This document shows positions 57,374 through 64,000 of a stretch of DNA of 64,000 nucleotides, piece after piece. This DNA comes from Comamonas aquatica NBRC 14918. GTDB lineage: Bacteria; Pseudomonadota; Gammaproteobacteria; Burkholderiales; Burkholderiaceae_C. Each line of letters opens with the position of its first letter. The first letter of the stretch is position 1. The translations under genes and the position numbers were made by a program. Under the pieces are notes generated by a model. That model made no database searches. It was not told where the DNA came from and was given only the letters and a program-made list of their open reading frames with translations. The stretch is taken from positions 1 through 64,000 of the forward strand of contig NZ_BBJR01000037.1 of NCBI RefSeq assembly GCF_000739875.1, written 5' to 3'.

Positions 57374-58629
57374 CAGCGCTCCTGCTGCGGCGCGGCCGCG
57401 CGCACCCGCTGGCCGGCCTGCGCCGGGGGCAGCAGCACGGTGTCGCCGGCATGCAGGCCGTCCACAATTTCCGCGGCCTCCAGGGTGCGCAGGCCCACCT
57501 GCACCGGGCGCGGCGTGGCTTGGCCGTCCTGCAGCACCAGCACCTGGGCAGCGCTGTGGCCTTCACGCAGGCCTTGCAGGGCCTGCAGCGGCAGCACCAG
57601 GGCCTGGGCCTGGCGGCCGGTTTCGACCTGCACCGACAGGCTCATGTCCTCGCGCAGGAAGTCCGGCGGCGCGGCCTGCAGCGCCAGCTTGACTTCCACC
57701 GCGCCGCGCTGCGCGTCCACGCCCGGGGCGATCGACACCACGCGCGCCGTCAGGCGCTGGTCGGCAAAGGCATCGGCCACCACCTGGGCGCTCTGGCCAT
57801 CGCGCAGCTGGTCCAGAAAACGTTCATCCACCTGGGCCACGATCAGCGTCGGCCCCTCCAGGGCCAGCTGCAGCAGCGCCGTGCCGGCCTGCACGATCTG
57901 GCCGGGCTCCACCGTGCGCGCCAGCACCTTGGCGGCGCTGGGCGCGACGATGTGGGTCTGCTGCAGCTTGGCCTGGGCGGCCGCCAGGGCCGACTGCGCC
58001 TGCTGCACCTGGGCCTCGGCGGCCTGCAGCTCGGCCCCGCCCTCGGCCGCCGCCTGGGCCTGGGCCTGGGCGGCCTGCAGCTGCGCCTGGGCCACGCCCA
58101 GGGCCTTGCGTTTTTCGTCCAGGCTGGCCTGGCTCAGAAAACCTTGCTGCACCAGTTGCTGGTTGCGCGACCAATCGGACTGGGCCTGCTGCAGCGTCGC
58201 CAGGGCCTGGGCCACCTGCGACTGCTTGCCGATGCGCCCATTGGTGCGCACATTGGCCAGTTGGGCCCGCGCCTGGACCAGGCTGGCCTGGGCCTGCTGC
58301 ACGCTGGCCTGCAGCTCGGTGGGCTCCAGCTGCACCAGCAGCTGACCCGCCTGCACGTGGTCGCCTTCCTGCACGGCCACGCGCTCGACGCGGCCGACGA
58401 TGGTGGTGCCCACGCCCACGCGCGAGCGGGTTTCCACCCGGGCCGAAAACTGCAGGCTGCGCACCAGCGCCTGGGCCTGCACCTGCACGGCGGGCACCTG
58501 CGGGCCACGCCAGCGCTGCACGCCCCAGACGGCAGCCAGCAGCAGCACGGCGGCGCCGGCCAGCCACCACCAGCGGCGCGGGCGGCGGGCGGGTGCCGCG
58601 TGGGTGGTTTCAGATGCGTGTGGACTCAC
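57373..58629 (-). CDS. Periplasmic adaptor of a tripartite ABC efflux system (MacA/HlyD-like)
   Basis: 418 residues. A membrane anchor (about 20-38, WLAGAAVLLLAAVWGVQ) is followed by the lipoyl half-motif VQEGDHVQAGQLLVQLEP, a Gln/Ala-rich coiled coil (100-230), the second half and the beta barrel (LIVAQVDERFLDQLRDG). It is the first gene of the adaptor-permease-ATPase operon. The cargo is unknown. Confidence 0.92.
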
Positions 58630-58680
58630 AGTGCGTTCCCCTGGTCCCGGATGCCGGTGCGGCCGGCCCCGGTTGCGGCC

Positions 58681-59817
<1,137 letters not shown>

Positions 59818-59823
59818 GGCGGC

Positions 59824-60402
59824 TTACTTTGCCAAGGCCTTGAGGGCCAGCTTGATGCCCTCGCTCACGCCCACATCAGCGGGCAGGGCTTTGAGGCTGG
59901 CCGCCGCTTCCTTGTCCGAATAGCCCAGCGCCAGCAGCGCCTGCAGGATGTCGGACTGGGCATCGTTTTGGACCTGCGCCGCGGCCGTGCCCACCACGGC
60001 ATCGCCCAGCTTGCCCTTGAGCTCCAGCAGCAGGCGCTCGGCGGTCTTCTTGCCGATGCCCGGCACCTTCACCAGGCGCCCCACTTCCTGCAGGGCGATG
60101 GCCTGCACCAGGTCCTCGATGGTCATGCCCGACAGCAGGGACAGGGCCATGCGCGGTCCGATGCCGCTGACCTTGATCAGCTCGCGGAATGTCTGACGCT
60201 CCTGTGCGGTCGCAAACCCATACAGCAGCTGCGCATCCTCGCGCACGATAAAGTGCGTCAGCAGACTGACCGGCTCCCCCAGTGCGGGCAGGTTGTAGAA
60301 CGTACTCATGGGCACCTGCACCTCGTAACCCACGCCATGGCAGTCCACCAGGACTTGGGGCGGGTTCTTCTCCAGCAGGGAACCTGTCAATTTGCCTATC
60401 AT
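59824..60402 (-). CDS. ruvA: Holliday junction DNA-binding protein RuvA
   Basis: 192 residues. The OB domain ([10 protein letters not shown]), two HhH motifs ([16 protein letters not shown] and [16 protein letters not shown]) and a C-terminal RuvB-binding domain ([15 protein letters not shown]) are in order. RuvA holds the junction as a tetramer. The ATG at 60402 gives the family start; sequence further upstream in frame is unrelated. ruvC is not in the window. Confidence 0.97.
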   Translation of the reverse strand: MIGKLTGSLLEKNPPQVLVDCHGVGYEVQVPMSTFYNLPALGEPVSLLTHFIVREDAQLLYGFATAQERQTFRELIKVSGIGPRMALSLLSGMTIEDLVQAIALQEVGRLVKVPGIGKKTAERLLLELKGKLGDAVVGTAAAQVQNDAQSDILQALLALGYSDKEAAASLKALPADVGVSEGIKLALKALAK

Positions 60403-60453
60403 TGCGATCCTTTGTTGCCGCCCGGCGCGGCCTTCCTCCAGGGAATTATCAGC

Positions 60454-61398
60454 GTGATCTTGCGCCACACCTTCACACCGCACAACAACCTGCGCCTGAC
60501 CCACCTGTGTGGCCCGGCCGACGCCCACCTGCGCACCATCGAAACCGGCCTGCAGGTCAAGATTGCCCACCGCCACGAGCAGTTCAAGGTCGACGGCCCC
60601 AAGGCCAAGGCCCAGCAGGCGCTGGAGCTGCTGCAGGCGCTGTATGAAATGGCCGACCACGCCATCCCCGAGGACACGCTGCAGCTGATGCTGGCCGGCG
60701 ATGCCGAGATGCTGGAGCCCGACGCCACCGCCATGCAGCTGACCACGCGCCGCGCCGACCTGCGCGCGCGCACGCCCAACCAGGCGCTGTACCTGCAGAA
60801 CATTGCCGAGCACGACATCACCTTCGGCATCGGCCCTGCCGGCACCGGAAAGACCTACCTGGCCGTGGCCTGCGCCGTGGACGCGCTGGAGCGCAGCGCC
60901 GTGCAGCGCATCGTGCTGACCCGCCCGGCCGTGGAGGCCGGCGAGCGCCTGGGCTTCCTGCCCGGCGACCTGACGCAGAAGGTCGACCCCTATCTGCGCC
61001 CGCTGTACGACGCGCTGTACGACCTGATGGGCTACGAGAAGGTGCAAAAGGCCTTCGAGCGCAACGTGCTGGAGATCGCCCCGCTGGCCTTCATGCGCGG
61101 GCGCACGCTGAACAACGCCTTCGTCATCCTGGACGAGGCGCAGAACACCACGCCCGAGCAGATGAAGATGTTCCTGACCCGCATCGGCTTTGGCGCCAAG
61201 GCCGTGGTCACCGGCGACGTCAGCCAGATCGACCTGCCCAAGGGCGCAATGAGCGGCCTGATCGATGCCGAGCGCGTACTTAAGCGCGTCAAGGGCATTG
61301 CCATCAACCGCTTCACCACCGCCGACGTGGTGCGCCACCCGCTCGTGGCGCGCATCGTCGACGCCTACGATGCCGGCAACGGTCGCAGCCGCGGCTGA
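60454..61398 (+). CDS. phoH: PhoH family protein (YbeZ), RNA-associated ATPase
   Basis: 314 residues from a GTG at 60454. Walker A is [12 protein letters not shown] and Walker [10 protein letters not shown]. The N-terminal half holds the small YbeZ-type domain. YbeZ works with YbeY in rRNA processing, and ybeY follows 55 bp downstream. It is divergent from ruvA across about 50 bp. Confidence 0.95.
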   Translation: MILRHTFTPHNNLRLTHLCGPADAHLRTIETGLQVKIAHRHEQFKVDGPKAKAQQALELLQALYEMADHAIPEDTLQLMLAGDAEMLEPDATAMQLTTRRADLRARTPNQALYLQNIAEHDITFGIGPAGTGKTYLAVACAVDALERSAVQRIVLTRPAVEAGERLGFLPGDLTQKVDPYLRPLYDALYDLMGYEKVQKAFERNVLEIAPLAFMRGRTLNNAFVILDEAQNTTPEQMKMFLTRIGFGAKAVVTGDVSQIDLPKGAMSGLIDAERVLKRVKGIAINRFTTADVVRHPLVARIVDAYDAGNGRSRG

Positions 61399-61409
61399 GA
61401 TTTTCAAAA

Positions 61410-61455
61410 ATCCATAGCTAACAGCGCTTGACCAGCAAGCGCCAGAGCCCAAAAT
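61410..61455. repeat. Dispersed palindromic repeat, copy between phoH and ybeY
   Basis: ATAGCTAACAGCGCTTG (61414-61430), ACCAG, then CAAGCGCCAGAGCCC (61436-61450). The inner arms AGCGCTTG and CAAGCGCC pair. The first bases of the ybeY ATG (61454) lie at its edge. Confidence 0.65.
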
Positions 61456-61915
61456 GGCACTCAACAACCTGTCCCTCTCCCTGCAATTCGGCCAGTTCGA
61501 CAACCTGGCCGCGCACCGCGCCCTGCTGACCCGCGCGCGCGTCACCAAGTGGATCAAGCACGCCCTGGCCGTGGATGCGGAGATGGCCGTGCGCATCGTC
61601 GGCGAGGACGAAGGCCGCCAGCTGAACGCCCAGTTCCGCAAGAAGGACTACGCCACCAACGTGCTGACCTTCGACTACCAGCAGGCCCCCACGGTGATGG
61701 CCGACCTGGTGATCTGCGGCCCGGTGATCGAACGCGAGGCCCAGGAGCAGAACAAGTCGCTGGAAGAGCACTACGCCCACATGCTGGTGCACGGCACCCT
61801 GCACGCCCAGGGCTGGGACCACGAGACCAGCGAGGAGGACGCCGACGAGATGGAGGCCTACGAGACCGACATCCTGGCCGAACTGGGCTACGCCGACCCC
61901 TACGCCAAGGACTGA
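61454..61915 (+). CDS. ybeY: Endoribonuclease YbeY
   Basis: 153 residues. The zinc motif H-x3-H-x5-H reads [13 protein letters not shown] near residue 115, with the usual [13 protein letters not shown] upstream. It matures 16S rRNA 3' ends and takes part in ribosome quality control. It is in an operon with phoH and ends in a strong terminator. Confidence 0.97.
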   Translation: MALNNLSLSLQFGQFDNLAAHRALLTRARVTKWIKHALAVDAEMAVRIVGEDEGRQLNAQFRKKDYATNVLTFDYQQAPTVMADLVICGPVIEREAQEQNKSLEEHYAHMLVHGTLHAQGWDHETSEEDADEMEAYETDILAELGYADPYAKD

Positions 61916-61956
61916 GGCCCGCCCGCGCGGGCACCCGCGCAACGCAGCCCCCATGC

Positions 61957-61986
61957 AAAAAGGACGCCACAGGGCGTCCTTTTTTT
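61957..61986. terminator. Rho-independent terminator after ybeY (bidirectional)
   Basis: Perfect arms AGGACGCC and GGCGTCCT with loop ACAG, flanked by AAAAA and TTTTTT, so it can serve the converging DUF599 gene too. Confidence 0.92.
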
Positions 61987-62008
61987 GTGGCCCCTGGGGG
62001 GCGGGGCT

Positions 62009-62605
62009 TCAGCGGTCGATGCCCGTGGCCAGCACCACCACCAGCAGCACGGCGCTGACCAGTCCCAGCCAGGGCTGCAGGCCCACCAGCACCATCGGCA
62101 CGCACCACATCAGCAGGCGCACCGCCAGCGCATAAAAATGCCCGGCACGGCGCAGGCTGGTCTGCCCCAGGGGCAGCCACTGCGCGCGCAGCGGGCTGTC
62201 CGTGGGCATGCCGGCCACAAAGCCGGCGTGGTGCCACTGGCGCGCCGCCAGCATGGAGCTGATGAAGGACAGGCCCAACAGCACCAGCACCGCCAGGGTG
62301 TGCAGCTGCAGCACCTCGGCACGGCCGTTGGTCGCCGCCTCGGCCCAGCTGCTGTGCAGCAGCGAGACCCCGCCCATCAGCGCCAGCGTGGCCGTGGTCG
62401 CCGTCATGGTGCAGGACATCAGGGAGTTGCGGATGGTCTGCACGCCCAGCACTTCCGTGCCCTTGCTGTCCGAGATGGCCTGCAGCCAGTCCTGGCGCAG
62501 CTGGTCGTGCACGCGCGTGGCACGCGCCGGGCGCAGCCATTGCTTGGCAAAGTAGGCCAGCGCCAGTCCCAGGGTGACCCACATGGGCCAGATGTATTCA
62601 TACAT
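62009..62605 (-). CDS. DUF599 family membrane protein
   Basis: 198 residues with about four membrane helices (near 5-22, 68-88, 100-122 and 165-195). The conserved blocks QTIRNSLMSCTM and the final helix pair match DUF599, a family of unknown function. It stands alone on the minus strand after a terminator. Confidence 0.83.
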   Translation of the reverse strand: MYEYIWPMWVTLGLALAYFAKQWLRPARATRVHDQLRQDWLQAISDSKGTEVLGVQTIRNSLMSCTMTATTATLALMGGVSLLHSSWAEAATNGRAEVLQLHTLAVLVLLGLSFISSMLAARQWHHAGFVAGMPTDSPLRAQWLPLGQTSLRRAGHFYALAVRLLMWCVPMVLVGLQPWLGLVSAVLLVVVLATGIDR

Positions 62606-62703
62606 GGCTGCTCACTCCATCGTCCGTCCCGTGCCAGACCGGGCCTCTGCACATGAAAAAGGCCTGCAGCCCAATCGCTACCTGCGCGGGCCGCTCTGGT
62701 TTT

Positions 62704-63123
62704 TTAAAAACCACCCCGCTTCGCCCAGGCGTGCTGCGCCAGCATGCCCACCAGCATCGCGGCGACGAACAGCCAGACCTCGCCATGGCCGGTGCTCAGG
62801 TTCATCAGCGCCGGACCCGGGCAAAAACCGGCCAGCCCCCAACCGATGCCGAACAGCGCCGCACCGGTCAGCAGCTTGCCGTCCAGGGCCGTGGCCGTGG
62901 GCAGCTGCATGGGCTCGCCCAGCAGCGAGGTCTTGCGCCGCTTGGCCCAGGTGAAGGCGAAGATGGCGACCGCAATCGCGCCCGCCATGACCAGGGCCAG
63001 CGACGGGTCCCAGGTGCCGAAGACATCCAGAAAATTCTGGACCTTGGCCGGGTTGTCCATGCCCGACAGGATCAGGCCCAGGCCGAACACCAGGCCTGCC
63101 AGCAATGCCACAAATGCGATCAT
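62704..63123 (-). CDS. YeeE/YedE family membrane protein (DUF6691, PmpB-like half)
   Basis: 139 residues, four membrane helices. The conserved GIGWGLAGFCPGPAL with its Cys and the opening GLVFGLGLILSGM fit the second half of split YeeE/YedE transporters. Such proteins take up thiosulfate or related sulfur compounds. It starts 3 bases after the stop of the partner half. Confidence 0.88.
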   Translation of the reverse strand: MIAFVALLAGLVFGLGLILSGMDNPAKVQNFLDVFGTWDPSLALVMAGAIAVAIFAFTWAKRRKTSLLGEPMQLPTATALDGKLLTGAALFGIGWGLAGFCPGPALMNLSTGHGEVWLFVAAMLVGMLAQHAWAKRGGF

Positions 63124-63126
63124 GGT

Positions 63127-63573
63127 TCAGCCCCCCAGCACATGGCGCACCACGAACACCGTGGCCACGCCGGTGGCGATGAACACCACCGTCGCCGACA
63201 GCGAACGCAGCGACAGACGCGAAATCCCGCAGACCCCGTGGCCGCTGGTGCAGCCCGAGCCCAGGCGGGTGCCAAAGCCCACCAGCAAGCCGGCGGCGAT
63301 GATGACCAGCGGATTGCCCGGCATCTGCATCGCCGGCAGCGGCGCAAAGCCCTGCCACAACAGGGGCGCCGCCAGCAGGCCGACCACGAAGGCCGCACGC
63401 CAGCGCCATTGGGGCGCGCTGCGCCAGGTGCCAGCCTGCAACAGCTGGCCCACGATGCCGCTGATGCCCGCGACGCGGCCCAGCAACACCACCATCAGCG
63501 CGGCGGCCGCGCCGATCAACAGCCCGCCGGCCAGCGCGGCCCCGGGCGTGAACAGGTCCCATGCAATGCTCAT
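63127..63573 (-). CDS. YeeE/YedE family membrane protein (PmpA-like half)
   Basis: 148 residues, four membrane helices, with the conserved Cys loop GFGTRLGSGCTSGHGVCGIS. The ATG at 63573 has AAGGAG before it and its ATGA overlaps the arsR-type stop. It is the first half of the split transporter; its presumed substrate is a small sulfur compound by family, not proven here. Confidence 0.9.
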   Translation of the reverse strand: MSIAWDLFTPGAALAGGLLIGAAAALMVVLLGRVAGISGIVGQLLQAGTWRSAPQWRWRAAFVVGLLAAPLLWQGFAPLPAMQMPGNPLVIIAAGLLVGFGTRLGSGCTSGHGVCGISRLSLRSLSATVVFIATGVATVFVVRHVLGG

Positions 63574-63917
63574 GCAGGTTCTCCTTGCTTGCAAAACAGC
63601 TGGTGCACCACCTGCATCAGTTGCAGGGCGCGTGCATCGGCCAGCTGGTACCAGATGAATTTGCCTTCGCGGCGCGTCGTCACCAGGCCTTCGCGCCGCA
63701 GCACGCCCAGCTGTTGCGACAGCGTGGGCTGCTGAATGCCGGTGAGCTGCTCCAGCTCGCCCACCGTGCGCTCCTGCAGCGTCAGCTGGCACAGCAGCAT
63801 CAGCCGGTCCTGGTTGCCCAGCACCTTGAGCATGGCCACGGCCTCGTCCGCATGGGCGCGCAGGGCGTCCAGGTCCAGGGTGTCAGCACGGGTGTCGGTC
63901 GAAGATGGCTGGGTCAT
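63570..63917 (-). CDS. ArsR-family repressor with BigR/SqrR-like cysteine pair
   Basis: 115 residues. The winged helix (TVGELEQLTGIQQPTLSQQLGVLRREGLV) is standard. Cys43 (LMLLCQL) and Cys109 (HQLFCKQ) are 66 residues apart, as in the persulfide sensors SqrR (Cys41/Cys107) and BigR. It heads the YeeE/YedE pair, a known BigR-type context, so it is likely a sulfide or persulfide sensor. The arsenic CVC metal site is absent. The bases 63918-64000 upstream hold its promoter; no clear palindrome was seen. Confidence 0.88.
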   Translation of the reverse strand: MTQPSSTDTRADTLDLDALRAHADEAVAMLKVLGNQDRLMLLCQLTLQERTVGELEQLTGIQQPTLSQQLGVLRREGLVTTRREGKFIWYQLADARALQLMQVVHQLFCKQGEPA

Positions 63918-64000
63918 GGCAACAAATGCGGTGGGTGGCGAAAAGGCAGGGCCCTGACCTTAGGGGAAAACGCAAAGCGCTGCCCCCGACAAGGCCAAGC

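Overview
The window is 64 kb of GC-rich chromosomal DNA from a betaproteobacterium. The gene set and order point to the Comamonadaceae (Comamonas, Delftia or Acidovorax relatives): pilMNOPQ-aroK-aroB-dgt with a divergent ponA, a liuR-type regulator ahead of isovaleryl-CoA dehydrogenase and aceK, a Bug-type solute receptor, and a short dispersed palindromic repeat with AGCTGCCAGCGC-like arms. I cannot fix the genus from sequence alone. No rRNA, tRNA, CRISPR array, insertion sequence or prophage was recognised; most of the window is core housekeeping DNA.

Layout. 1-8.0 kb, minus strand: a LapA-like giant adhesin cut by the window edge, and its type I secretion operon (TolC-like outer membrane protein, small unknown protein, LapB-like ABC exporter, HlyD-like adaptor, LuxR-type regulator). 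An AT-rich 0.4 kb promoter region follows. 8.4-13.2 kb: a methyltransferase-like protein, DUF1415, dgt, aroB and aroK. 13.2-20.8 kb: pilQPONM and the divergent PBP1A gene. 20.9-23.0 kb: cyaY, lptM, a metallo-beta-lactamase-fold protein and an ImmA/IrrE-like protein whose HExxH reads HALAH. 23.1-32.8 kb, minus strand: acyl-CoA, branched-chain amino acid and acetate metabolism (two acyl-CoA dehydrogenases, SDR, PNPOx-like protein, thiolase, aceK, carbonic anhydrase, thioesterase, LiuR) with two 16-bp operator palindromes. 33-36.6 kb: YchJ-like protein, HAD phosphatase, ctaA-ctaB. 36.6-37.2 kb: an imperfect tandem duplication carrying terminators and a fossil of the surf1 3' end. 37.2-42.1 kb: cyoABCD-surf1 quinol oxidase operon, preceded by a dense cluster of dyads including a perfect FNR box. 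42.5-50.6 kb: MFS transporter, a double-length UvrA (1976 residues, four ABC cassettes) and a GIY-YIG protein. 50.7-58.6 kb: Bug receptor, HAD phosphatase, prfC, YhhN-like protein and a tripartite ABC efflux system. 58.7-64 kb: ruvB-ruvA, divergent phoH-ybeY, a DUF599 protein, and a YeeE/YedE pair led by an ArsR-type repressor with BigR/SqrR cysteine spacing.

How the parts work together. The first 8 kb form a surface-adhesion module: adhesin, dedicated exporter and a transcription factor in the exporter operon. The pil genes give the type IV pilus alignment complex and secretin. The respiratory block (ctaA, ctaB, cyoABCD, surf1) gives a quinol oxidase and its haem and assembly factors, probably under oxygen control. 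The UvrA, RuvAB and GIY-YIG genes are DNA repair or processing functions.

The most notable items are: (i) the double UvrA, whose inter-copy linker and a second internal linker look encoded by copies of the dispersed repeat; (ii) four operator-like dyads in 100 bp upstream of cyoA; (iii) the LapA-like retention module with a TAAI rather than TAAG dialanine site; (iv) the Glu-less ImmA/IrrE-like protein; and (v) the tandem duplication behind the cyo operon.
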